A stretch of 64,000 bases of DNA, from the NCBI GenBank assembly GCA_963812245.1, contig CAWEUK010000002.1, positions 1,984,001 through 2,048,000 of the forward strand, in the 5' to 3' direction. The translations under genes and the position numbers were made by a program. Source of the DNA: Salsipaludibacter sp963812245 (GTDB taxonomy: Bacteria > Actinomycetota > Nitriliruptoria > Nitriliruptorales > Nitriliruptoraceae). The notes beneath the pieces were generated by a model. That model was not told the DNA's origin and ran no database searches. It saw only the letters and a list, made by a program, of their open reading frames with translations. Below, piece by piece: positions 38,654-47,413 of the stretch. The stretch's first letter is position 1. Each line of letters begins with the position of its first letter.

Positions 38654-39820
38654 CCACCCCCGGGAATGCGGGGAGCCCGGCGGGTGCCGGTCGTGACCGG
38701 CCCCTGCGCGTCGCGCTGGTGTGCCCGTACGACGTGGACGTCCCGGGCGGTGTCCAGTCCCACGTCCTGCAGTTGGCGGCGCACCTGCGGGACCGCGGTG
38801 ACGATGTCCACGTCCTGGCTCCCGGTCGTCGCTCGCGTGGGGCGATCACCACCGTCGGTGGCTCGGTGCGGGTGCCGTTCAACGACTCCGTCGCGCCGGT
38901 GGCGCTGTCCCCGGCGGTCGCACTGCGCGTTCGCCGAGCGTTGGCGGCGTTGCGGCCAGACGTCGTGCACGTCCACGAACCCGTGGTGCCGATGACCGCC
39001 CTGGCCGCGGCGACGGCCGGTGTGGCGCCCACGGTGGGGACCTTCCATGCATGGTCCGACGGCGGCCTTGCCTACCGGATGGCGCGGCCGTTGGCCCGGC
39101 GCGTGGCGGATGCGCCTGGCCCAGAAGATCGCCGTTTCCGACGCGGCAGCCGCCTACCACGCGCGTGCGCTGGGCCTGCAGCCCACGGACTTCGACGTGA
39201 TTCCCAACGGCGTCGAGGTCGACCGATTCGCCAGCGCCCGACCGCTGGACTCGATGCGGGCCACGCCATCCCTGCTGTTCGTTGGTCGACTCGAACCGCG
39301 CAAGGGCCTGGCGACCCTGGTGTCGGCGTTCGTCCTGCTCAAGGAGCACCATCCCGACGTGCGCCTGTTCGTGGTGGGGGAGGGCGCCGAGCGCGAAGCC
39401 GCCCAGGCCGACCTGCCGATGCGACTGCGCTCCGACGTGGTGTTCCTGGGACGCGTCGACCACGACGAACTGCCGCGGCTGTATCGGTCGGCGGACGTGT
39501 ACGTGTCGCCGGCGCTGGGAGGCGAGTCCTTCGGCATCGTGCTGGCGGAGGCGATGGCGGCCGGGGCGACCGTCGTGGCGTCCGACATCCCCGGGTACCG
39601 GTCGGTGGTCACCGACGACGTCACCGGTGTGTTGGTGCCGCCCGGTGACCCGAAGCCGCTGGCGGCTGCGCTCGCGGCGTTGCTGGACAATCCCAGACGC
39701 GCCCGAGCCCTGGCCGAGCAGGGGCGGGCCGACGTGGGGCGGCTGGACTGGTCGGTGGTGGCCGAGCAGGTCAGGGCGACGTACGTGCGTGCGCTCGAGG
39801 CCGGGTCACCTGCGAGGTGA
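38650..39820 (+). CDS. pimA: GT4 glycosyltransferase, PimA-like mannosyltransferase (frame break)
   Basis: It starts at GTG 38650 overlapping the acyltransferase stop. The N-terminal domain shows LRVALVCPYDVDVPGGVQSH and PDVVHVHEPVVPMTALAA; the C-terminal domain shows SLLFVGRLEPRKGLATLV and the nucleotide-sugar motif SPALGGESFGIVLAEAMAAG. One extra base at about 39112 breaks the frame; bridging gives RRVADRLAQKIAVSDAAAA. The expected role is transfer of mannose from GDP-mannose to phosphatidylinositol. The length is about 390 aa after repair. Confidence 0.9.
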
Positions 39821-39825
39821 CCCGG
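39801..39825 (+). terminator. Hairpin terminator overlapping the pimA stop codon
   Basis: A perfect 10-bp stem (CCGGGTCACC with GGTGACCCGG) and 5-nt loop contain the stop codon of the glycosyltransferase gene in the right arm. There is no T-tract. It would end the pgsA-acyltransferase-pimA transcript before lemA. Confidence 0.6.
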
Positions 39826-39874
39826 GCAGGGTCGACTAGGATCTGCCTTGTTGTCGGGGCTCTGGAGGCCTGTC

Positions 39875-40438
39875 GTGGAAACGTGGATGGTGCTGATCGT
39901 GGTCGCCGTGGTGGTTGCGGCCCTGGCTGCCTGGCTCGCGGCCAAGTACAACGGGCTGGTGTCGCTGCGCAACGCGGCCGAGCGGGCGTGGGCCGACATC
40001 GACGTCATGTTGACGCGACGCCACGACCTGATTCCCAACCTCGTCGAGACCGTGAAGGGCTACGCCTCCCACGAGCGCGAGACCCTCGAGGCGGTGATCC
40101 GCGCTCGCAACACCGCGGTGTCGGCCAGCGGGCCCCAGGAACAGGCGCAGGCAGAGGCCGGCCTGACCGGAGCGCTGCGCCAACTGTTCGCGGTCGCGGA
40201 GGCCTACCCCGACCTGAAGGCGGACCAGAACTTCCGTGAACTCCAGCAGGAGTTGACCGCGACCGAGGACGGCATCGCAGTGGCCCGTCGGACCTACAAC
40301 GCCACCGTGCAGGTCTACGACACGGCGCGCGAGCAGTTCCCCACCAACATCGTCGCGGGCATCTTCAACTTCGAGGAGATGGAGTACTTCACGGTCGACG
40401 ATCCCGAGTCGCGCGAACCGGTCAAGGTCGAGTTCTGA
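39875..40438 (+). CDS. lemA: LemA family protein
   Basis: 187 aa from GTG 39875, six bases after GGAGG. One N-terminal helix (MVLIVVAVVVAALAAWLA) is followed by the LemA coiled-coil domain: NGLVSLRNAAERAWADIDV, RRHDLIPNLVETVKGYASHE, and FPTNIVAGIFNFEEMEYF. The family's function is poorly known. A TAGGAT hexamer at 39837-39842 could be the -10. The stop overlaps the next start (TGATG). Confidence 0.93.
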   Translation: METWMVLIVVAVVVAALAAWLAAKYNGLVSLRNAAERAWADIDVMLTRRHDLIPNLVETVKGYASHERETLEAVIRARNTAVSASGPQEQAQAEAGLTGALRQLFAVAEAYPDLKADQNFRELQQELTATEDGIAVARRTYNATVQVYDTAREQFPTNIVAGIFNFEEMEYFTVDDPESREPVKVEF

Positions 40439-41514
40439 TGGCGTCGACGACCCTTCGCGGCCTGCGTGCAGGAATCGCGTTGGTCGGTGCTGCCATGGTG
40501 CTCGGGGCATGTGGCACCCCGGCGGTCCAGGTCACTGCCTCGCCCCTGGCGGCGCCGCCCAGTCCAGTCCAGTCGGCGACAGCCAGTCCCACGCCCTCTG
40601 CGACTCCGGTGCCCACACCGACGTCGACGCCGACCCCCACGCCGGCGCAGCGCTTTCCCCTGACCGGTGAACCAGTCGACGACGCGCGCCTGGACCAGCC
40701 CGTCATGGCCGTCAAGATCGACAACAACCCCGCGGCGTTCCCGCACACGGGGCTCGATCGCGCCGATGTCGTGTACGAGGAGGTCGTGGAGGGTGGTCTG
40801 ACTCGGCTCGTGCCGTTGTTCCACTCCGACATCCCCGACGAGATCGGGCCGATCCGGTCCAGCCGTCTGGTCGACATCGACCTGCTGTCGCCCTACACCC
40901 CGATCCTGGTCTTTGCAGGCGGCCGCCCAGAGGTCGTGTCGGCGCTGGCAGCCTCCGACTCCATCGGGATGGTCAGCGACACCGGAGCCCAACCGTTCTC
41001 CCGGGATTCTTCCCGCAGCGCGCCCCACAACCTGTACTTCGACGGGCCTGCCGTCTACGAGATCGGGAAGACTCGCGACGAGGTGGGGCCGGTGAGCAGT
41101 TCCTTCGAGTTCGGTGATCCGCCCCAGGGCGGATCTGAACTCGAGCGCCTCGATGTCGCCATGACCTACTGGCAGACGACCGGGTGGAGCTGGGACGCCG
41201 AGGACGGCGTGTACCGACGGTTCACACGTGGCGATCCGTACACGGTCACCGGCGACGGGCGCGTCGGTGCGGCCAACGTGATCGTGGTCCTCACCAGCGT
41301 GACGCAGTTGCGTCCCGGTGAGCAGTACATGCACACCGAACTCGTCGGTGAAGGGGATGCCGTCCTGCTGCGTGACGGCCGTCGCTACGACATCCGCTGG
41401 CGCAAGTCCGGGACCGACGCCCACATGGAGTTCGTGTTTGCCGACGGCACGCCGGTGCCGATGGCGGTCGGCCAGACCTGGATCCACCTCGCGCCGATCG
41501 GCGCCGTCGGCTGA
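40438..41514 (+). CDS. DUF3048 (YerB-like) lipoprotein
   Basis: 358 aa. A lipoprotein signal (GIALVGAAMVLGAC) is followed by a Thr/Pro-rich linker (residues 35-70) and a DUF3048 domain: FPLTGEP, PVMAVKIDNNPAAFPHTGLD, IGPIRSSRLVDIDL, and the C-terminal TWIHLAP. DUF3048 proteins are exported and of unknown function. It is co-transcribed with lemA. Confidence 0.88.
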   Translation: MASTTLRGLRAGIALVGAAMVLGACGTPAVQVTASPLAAPPSPVQSATASPTPSATPVPTPTSTPTPTPAQRFPLTGEPVDDARLDQPVMAVKIDNNPAAFPHTGLDRADVVYEEVVEGGLTRLVPLFHSDIPDEIGPIRSSRLVDIDLLSPYTPILVFAGGRPEVVSALAASDSIGMVSDTGAQPFSRDSSRSAPHNLYFDGPAVYEIGKTRDEVGPVSSSFEFGDPPQGGSELERLDVAMTYWQTTGWSWDAEDGVYRRFTRGDPYTVTGDGRVGAANVIVVLTSVTQLRPGEQYMHTELVGEGDAVLLRDGRRYDIRWRKSGTDAHMEFVFADGTPVPMAVGQTWIHLAPIGAVG

Positions 41515-41685
41515 GCCCGTGTCCGACCGGCACGCGCACGCGACCCGGTGGTCCCTGCCACCCGCCATTTCGCCACGTCGTGTCCATTCGTGGCCGACAG
41601 GGCCTGCCAGTACGCTTCACATGCCACCCTCTCGGGCATCCACGCCCGCCCCATCTGTTGTGACGACGCCCCTGCAAGGACTCCG

Positions 41686-42597
41686 ATGAGCGCATCCACC
41701 CCGGCCCCCGACACGGCCACCACCGGCACGACGCGCGTCAAGCGTGGCATGGCCGACATGCTCAAGGGTGGCGTCATCATGGACGTGGTCACGCCGGAGC
41801 AGGCGCGCATCGCCGAGGACGCCGGCGCCGTGGCAGTGATGGCGCTCGAACGGGTCCCCGCGGACATCCGTCGCGATGGCGGCGTTGCCCGGATGTCGGA
41901 TCCCGACATGATCGACGGCATCGTGGAGGCCGTGTCCATCCCCGTGATGGCCAAGGCCCGCATCGGCCACTTCGTCGAGGCCCAGGTGTTGGCGTCCCTG
42001 GGGGTGGACTACATCGACGAGTCGGAAGTGCTCACGCCGGCTGACGAGGCCCACCACATCGACAAGTGGCGCTTCGACGTGCCCTTCGTGTGCGGTGCCA
42101 CCAACATCGGCGAGGCCCTGCGTCGACTTGGCGAGGGGGCTGCGATGATCCGGTCGAAGGGGGAGGCCGGCACCGGCAACGTCGTGGAGGCGACCCGCCA
42201 CATGCGGTCGATCGCCGGCGCCATCCGGCGCCTCACGACGATGGACGAGACCGAGCTCTACGCCGTCGCCAAGGAATGGCGTGCCCCCATCGGCCTGGTG
42301 CAGGAGGTGGCCGAGGCAGGACGCCTGCCAGTCGTCCTGTTCACCGCCGGCGGCCTCGCCACGCCCGCCGACGCCGCGATGATGATGCAGTTGGGTGCCG
42401 ACGGCGTCTTCGTGGGGTCGGGCATCTTCAAGTCCGGCAACCCCGAGGCGCGCGCACGGGCGATCGTCGCTGCCACGACCAACTATGACGACCCGGCGGT
42501 CATCGCCGACGTGTCGCGGGGCCTGGGCGAGGCGATGGTGGGCATCAACCTCGACGACCTGGCCGACAGCGAGCGCTATGCCGGACGCGGCTGGTGA
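41686..42597 (+). CDS. pdxS: Pyridoxal 5'-phosphate synthase subunit PdxS
   Basis: 303 aa TIM-barrel synthase that combines a pentose phosphate, glyceraldehyde 3-phosphate and ammonia into PLP. Diagnostic blocks are RGMADMLKGGVIMDV, VMALERVPADIR, DPDMIDGIVEAVSIPVMAKA and GEAGTGNVVEA. The ATG at 41686 follows AAGGACTCCG. A TACGCT hexamer at 41611-41616 may be its -10. pdxT follows. Confidence 0.97.
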   Translation: MSASTPAPDTATTGTTRVKRGMADMLKGGVIMDVVTPEQARIAEDAGAVAVMALERVPADIRRDGGVARMSDPDMIDGIVEAVSIPVMAKARIGHFVEAQVLASLGVDYIDESEVLTPADEAHHIDKWRFDVPFVCGATNIGEALRRLGEGAAMIRSKGEAGTGNVVEATRHMRSIAGAIRRLTTMDETELYAVAKEWRAPIGLVQEVAEAGRLPVVLFTAGGLATPADAAMMMQLGADGVFVGSGIFKSGNPEARARAIVAATTNYDDPAVIADVSRGLGEAMVGINLDDLADSERYAGRGW

Positions 42598-42711
42598 CCG
42601 GACCCATCTGGATGCCCGGGGCGCGTCTTGCGCCGCGGGTCGATCGTGCCGGGGCCCCGCGCCTGAGATGCGCGAGCTGGCCACGAGTCCGAGCACGGAC
42701 CGATCGTCGGC

Positions 42712-43280
42712 GTGCTCGCACTGCAGGGCGACGTCCACGATCACCTGCAGGTGCTGCGCCGTGTCGGGGCACGGGGCCTGCGCGTCCGGCGGGCAGCAGA
42801 CCTGGACGGTCTCGACGGCATCGTGATCCCGGGTGGGGAATCCACCACCATCGGCAAGTTGCTGCGTCGCTTCGACATGCTCGAGCCCCTGCGGTCGAGG
42901 TTGCAGGGGGGGCTGCCCGCATTCGGAACCTGCGCCGGGATGATCCTGTTGTCACGCGAACTGGAGCAGGACTTCGACCAGCCGCTCCTGGGCGTGCTCG
43001 GTGTGCGGACCCTGCGCAACGCCTTCGGCCGCCAGATCGACTCGTTCGACGTGGAGTTGGAGGTTGCCGGCATCGTCGGTGGTCCCATGGACGTGTCGTT
43101 CATCCGCGCGCCCAAGGTCGTCGAGGTGCTCGATGACGACGTCGAGGTGCTGGCCACGGTCGCGGCGATCCCGTGGTGGTCCGCCAGGGGGCGGTGCTCG
43201 CGGCGGCCTTCCACCCGGAGGTGACCGGCGACGACCGAATGCATGCCGACTTCGTGGCGGCCTGGCCCGGCTGCACCTGA
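42712..43280 (+). CDS. pdxT: PLP synthase glutaminase subunit PdxT (frame break, start uncertain)
   Basis: PdxT supplies ammonia to PdxS. IVIPGGESTTIGKLL and the nucleophile Cys in GTCAGMILLS are present, and the catalytic His-Glu appear as AFHPEV only after a frame change. At about 43163 one base is missing (VAGDPVVVRQG after repair), giving a stop at 43280. GTG 42712 is the first in-frame start, but the conserved first strand IVGVLALQGD begins 9 bases earlier. The real start may be ATG 42668 with a second missing base at about 42702. Confidence 0.88.
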
Positions 43281-43385
43281 CGCCAACGCTCGGCGGTCCG
43301 CTGGGCCCGGATTCGGCGTCGTGCGCGAGGCACTGGTGGTTACCATCCTCGTGCACCCAGGCATCACCGACGACAAGGACCGTCC

Positions 43386-44143
43386 ATGGCCGGCCACAGC
43401 AAGTGGGCCAACATCAAGCACCGCAAGGCGCGCCAGGACAAGGCCCGTGGCAAGACCTTCGGCAAGCTCATCCGCGCCATCGAGTCGGCGGCACGCGACG
43501 CAGACACGTCCGATCCCGAACTGAGTGCCTCGTTGGCGCTGGCCGTCCAGAAGGCCAAGGACGCCGACGTTCCCAAGGACACGATCGAGAAGGCCTGCAA
43601 GCGTGGGGCCGGCGAACTCGACGACGGCGTCGCCTACGAGTCGGCCACCTACGAGGGCTACGCACCCGGCGGCGTCGCGGTGCTGGTGGACATCCTGACC
43701 GACAACCGCAATCGGACCGCCTCGGACGTGCGATCGATCTTCAGCAAGGCCGGAGGATCGCTGTCGGAACCCGGCGCCGTGTCGTTCCTGTTCGCGCGTC
43801 GGGGCCAGGTGGTCGTGGACGCCGCCACCGCTGACGAGGACGCGGTCATGATGGCGGGACTCGATGCCGGACTCGAAGACGTCGAAGCCGACGGCGACAC
43901 GATCATCGCCTGGTGTGCCCCGACGGACCTGGCCGACCTGCGCAAGGCGTTGGAGGGTGCCGGGCTGACGGTCATGGGTGCCGAGGCGCCGATGGTCCCG
44001 TCGATGACGATCCCGTTGGAGGACGCGTCATCGGCCGGCAAGGTCATCGCTTGATCGACGCCCTCGAGGACAACGACGACGTCCAGGAGGTGTTCGCCAA
44101 CTTCGACATCGACGACGAGATCATGGAGCAGTTGGACGCCTGA
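43386..44143 (+). CDS. YebC/PmpR-family regulatory protein (frame break)
   Basis: It opens MAGHSKWANIKHRKARQD, the family signature, and contains YEGYAPGGVAVLVDILTDNR. The frame ends early at 44054. Restoring one missing base near 44048 gives KVIRLIDALEDNDDVQEV and the normal acidic end at 44143 (about 253 aa). YebC proteins act as regulators or translation factors for proline-rich stalls. The gene lies just before ruvCAB, its usual place. Confidence 0.93.
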
Positions 44144-44187
44144 CCGCTGATCCCGCGCCAGCCCGGACGGCCCTGGTGCACCCGGCA

Positions 44188-44225
44188 CTGCCCGTCAGCC
44201 CGCTTCGTCATCTGCCCGTCAGCCC
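44188..44225. repeat. 14-bp direct repeat in the yebC-ruvC gap
   Basis: CTGCCCGTCAGCCC occurs at 44188-44201 and 44212-44225. It lies in the 404-bp gap 44144-44547, which otherwise contains the ruvC promoter region and no supported gene. Confidence 0.6.
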
Positions 44226-44300
44226 TGGCGCTGCATGCCAGCCTGCTTCCGCCACTCCTGGCGGTGCCGGTCTGGCCGGGTGGTCGCCGGTCGGGGATCC

Positions 44301-44340
44301 TTGCCGAGCGCGTGGTGACTGCTACGGTGAACACGTGTTC
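44301..44340 (+). promoter_or_regulatory. ruvCAB promoter with LexA (SOS) box
   Basis: A -35 TTGCCG (44301-44306) and -10 TACGGT (44323-44328) are 16 bp apart. Immediately downstream is the perfect palindrome GAACACGTGTTC (44329-44340), which fits the actinobacterial LexA box GAAC-N4-GTTC and would cover the transcription start. It predicts SOS induction of ruvCAB. The resulting 5' untranslated region is about 210 nt. Confidence 0.7.
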
Positions 44341-44547
44341 GAGTGGGCCAGGACGAGGACCCCGGTCCCCGCAGCGCAGGTCCACCACACGAGGGACAGC
44401 CCTGCGAACCGCCGGACATGGACCGCCTGACCGCAACCGACCCGACGTGCGACCGAAGGCACCGTCGATGTCCACTGCCTCGCAGTCATCGCGTGACCCG
44501 AGGCCGGGCGGGATCGGGCCGTCACGAGGGCACCCGGCGAACAGGTC

Positions 44548-45157
44548 GTGCTCGGCATCGACCCGGGCCTGACACGTTGTGGGTGGGGCGTGGTCGTCGG
44601 GAACCGGGCCCGCCTTCGTCACCGCGCCCACGGGACCGTGCGAACCAGCCCGTCACAGCCGTTGCCGGCCCGACTCGATGCGATCCTGCGCGGTCTCGAG
44701 GAGATCGTGGCCGACGCACCGGCCGAACATGGTGGGGGTGGAACGGGTGCTGTTCTCGCGCAACGTGCGCACGGCGATGGCGACCGGCCAGGCGGCGGGC
44801 ATCGCCCTGGTCGCCGCGCATCGTGGCGGTGTCGAGGTCGTCGAGCTCACGCCGACCTCGGTCAAGGCGACCGTCGCTGGTCACGGCGACGCGGACAAGG
44901 ACGCCGTGGCCCGGATGGTCGTGGCCCAACTCGCGATGGACGAGACGCCGCGCCCTGCCGACGCCGCGGACGCACTGGCGGTGGCCATGGCGGTCGTGTT
45001 GCAGTCCGGCCCGATGGCGCCGCCGCGGGCCGTCAACACCGGCGCCGGCAATCGCCAGGCAGGTGGCTGGGAGTCCCACCTGGCCGCGCGCGGACTGCAG
45101 GTCGTGGGTGGGACGGCGGGCGCGGGCGATGATGCACCCGCAGGAGTCCGACGATGA
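44548..45157 (+). CDS. ruvC: Holliday junction resolvase RuvC (frame break)
   Basis: It opens VLGIDPGLTRCGWGVV with the first catalytic Asp. One extra base at about 44725 breaks the frame; bridging gives ADAPANMVGVERVLFSRNV and then VELTPTSVKATVAGHGDADK and RPADAADALAVAM, with the remaining catalytic acids. RuvC cuts Holliday junctions bound by RuvAB. The start is uncertain (GTG 44548 has no ribosome site). The stop overlaps ruvA. Confidence 0.92.
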
Positions 45158-45744
45158 TCGCCCACGTGCGGGGCCAGGTGGCCCACCGGGACAGCGAAGC
45201 CGTCGTCATCGACGTTGGTGGGATCGGCTGGCGAGTCCACGTCGCCGACGTCGGGGCCGTGCCGCCGGTGGGGGAGGAGGTCGTCCTGCACACCTCCATG
45301 CAGGTGCGCGAGGACTCGATGGACCTGTACGGGTTCACCGATCGTGACGGCCTGGCCACCTTCGACCTGCTGATCCAGGCCAACGGTGTGGGGCCGCGCC
45401 TGGCCCTGGCCGCGCTGCGCACGCATCGTCCGCAGGTCCTGCGCGACGCAATCGCGCTGGGTGACGCCACCACCCTGATCGCGGTGCCCGGCATCGGCAA
45501 GAAGGTCGCGCAGCGCCTGATCCTGGAACTGGGCGAACGCGTCACTGCCATGGATGTCGGCGCCATGTCGGTGAGCACCCCGACCGTGGGCGCCGACGCG
45601 ACCGTCATGGGTGAGGCACAGGAGGCCCTGGCCCAACTGGGCTACACCGCGGTCGAGATCCGGTCGGCACTGGCCGGCGCGCCCGCAGATGCCTCGGTCG
45701 AGGACCTGGTTCGTCACGCGCTGCGCAACGGTGGCGGCCGATGA
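45154..45744 (+). CDS. ruvA: Holliday junction DNA helicase subunit RuvA
   Basis: 196 aa, intact. The OB domain opens MIAHVRGQVAHR, helix-hairpin-helix motifs are ANGVGPRLALAAL and VPGIGKKVAQRLILEL, and domain III at the C-terminus (AQEALAQLGYTAVEIRSAL) binds RuvB. It overlaps ruvC and ruvB by 4 nt each. Confidence 0.96.
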   Translation: MIAHVRGQVAHRDSEAVVIDVGGIGWRVHVADVGAVPPVGEEVVLHTSMQVREDSMDLYGFTDRDGLATFDLLIQANGVGPRLALAALRTHRPQVLRDAIALGDATTLIAVPGIGKKVAQRLILELGERVTAMDVGAMSVSTPTVGADATVMGEAQEALAQLGYTAVEIRSALAGAPADASVEDLVRHALRNGGGR

Positions 45745-46773
45745 GCGAGCAGACCGACGACATGCTGGCCGGGGATCGCCTGCCCGGAGAGGATCGCATC
45801 GACGCCTCGCTGCGGCCGCGGCGTCTCGACGAGTTCGTGGGCCAACCCCGCATCCGGCGCCAACTCGACCTCGTGATCCGGGGTGCCATCCAACGTGAGC
45901 TGCCGGTCGACCACGTGCTGTTGTCCGGTCCGCCCGGCCTGGGCAAGACGTCGTTGGCCGCCATCGTCGCCACCGAGGTGGGCGCGATGTTGCGCACCAC
46001 GTCCGGACCAGCCCTGGAACGACCGGGGGACCTGGCCGCAATCCTGACCAACCTCCAGCCCGGTGACGTGTTGTTCGTCGACGAGATCCACCGCATGGCG
46101 CGACCCGTCGAGGAGGTGCTCTACCCGGCGATGGAGGACTTCGAACTCGACATCATCGTCGGCAAGGGTCCCGCGGCACGCTCGATCCGCATCGAACTGC
46201 CACGCTTCAGCGCTGATCGGTGCCACGACCAGGTCCGGCCTGATCGCCACGCCGCTGCGCGATCGCTTCGGCTTCTCCGCCCACCTCGACTACTACGGCA
46301 CGGCCGACCTGCAGTCGATCGTCACGCGTTCGGCCGGCGTGCTGGGCATCCCGGTGACCGACGACGGTGCCAGCGAGATCGCGCGCCGATCGCGAGGCAC
46401 GCCCCGCATCGCGAATCGACTGCTGCGCCGTGTGCGTGACTATGCCGAGGTCGAGGCGGACGGCAAGGTGGACGCAGCGACCGCCCAGCGAGCGCTGGCC
46501 ATCTTCGACGTCGACGAGATCGGTCTCGACCGGCTGGATCGCCGCATCCTGGAAGCCATCGTGGGGCGCTTCGACTCCGGCCCGGTCGGGCTGGCGACGT
46601 TGGCGACATCGGTGGGTGAGGAGGCCGACACCGTCGAGGACGTGGTGGAGCCGTTCCTGCTGCAGTTGGGCTTCATCCAGCGCACGCCGCGAGGGCGCAT
46701 CGCCACGGCGGCGGGACGCCGCCACGTCGGTGAAACCGGTGACGACACCACCTTGTTCGACCCGGCACGCTGA
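45741..46773 (+). CDS. ruvB: Holliday junction DNA helicase motor RuvB (frame break)
   Basis: The AAA+ motifs are clear: LRPRRLDEFVGQ, Walker A SGPPGLGKTSLA, Walker B VLFVDEIHRM. At about 46209 one extra base breaks the frame; bridging gives LPRFALIGATTRSGLIATPL, then RDRFGF, the sensor region RRSRGTPRIANRLLRRVRD, and a winged helix ending at 46773 (about 343 aa). Confidence 0.95.
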
Positions 46774-46918
46774 CCTCGGCGCCCCCGTTGGGCGTCGTCG
46801 TCGGGCCAGTGACCGTCAGGTAGCCTGCCGGAATCGGTCGCCGGCAGAGTCTCCGCGGCCACGTCGTCCAGCCTGACGACATCCGTCTCTCCACCCACTG
46901 CCCAGACCTCGAGTTGCC

Positions 46919-47341
46919 ATGTTCCTCCTTGCCCAGGCCGCCTCCAGTTCGCTCGGCACCTTCCTCCCGCTGTTGCTGATCGGCGCGTTCTTCTGGTTCG
47001 TCATGATCCGCCCCCAGCGCAAGCGAGCGGCCGAGCGCAAGGGACATGATGGAGTCGCTGGCCGTGGGCAGCAGCGTCATCACCATCGGTGGGATCCACG
47101 GGGTCGTCGAGGCCCTGTCCGACGACTGGGTGGACCTGCTCGTGACCGAGGACGTCGTGCTGCGCTTCACCCGCGCCGCCGTCGGCCAGGTCGTGTCGTC
47201 CCGAGCATGCCGCTGACATCGACGACGACGACCTGGCCGACCTCGACGACGACCTGGTCGCCGACGACGAACTGGTCACGTCCGACGATGTCCCCGGCCG
47301 ACGAGGCCGTCGAGTGGCCAGCCGATGACGACCGGGCCTGA
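46919..47341 (+). CDS. yajC: Sec translocon accessory subunit YajC (three frame breaks that cancel)
   Basis: The N-terminal helix FLPLLLIGAFFWFVMIRPQR is the YajC hallmark. Extra bases at about 47042, 47208 and 47288 shift the frame three times and so return to the original. The uncorrected ORF therefore looks intact but has a nonsense middle. Repaired, it reads DMMESLAVGSSVITIGGIHG, DLLVTEDVVLRFTRAAVGQV, and a long acidic tail ending EWPADDDRA. It sits before secDF as usual. Confidence 0.9.
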   Translation: MFLLAQAASSSLGTFLPLLLIGAFFWFVMIRPQRKRAAERKGHDGVAGRGQQRHHHRWDPRGRRGPVRRLGGPARDRGRRAALHPRRRRPGRVVPSMPLTSTTTTWPTSTTTWSPTTNWSRPTMSPADEAVEWPADDDRA

Positions 47342-47413
47342 CGGCCCGACGAACCTCGAGTCTCCCCGCGGAGGGATCCGGCGTGCCCGTGGCACGCGGA
47401 CAAGGACACAATC

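Noticed and set aside
42594..42711. A longer PdxT N-terminus starting at GTG 42594 overlapping pdxS
   Set aside because: The 36 extra residues are Arg/Pro-rich and unlike any PdxT; a start near 42668 or 42712 is more plausible.
44144..44547. Small ORFs in the gap between yebC and ruvC
   Set aside because: No ribosome site or conserved sequence, and the promoter and LexA box occupy the region.
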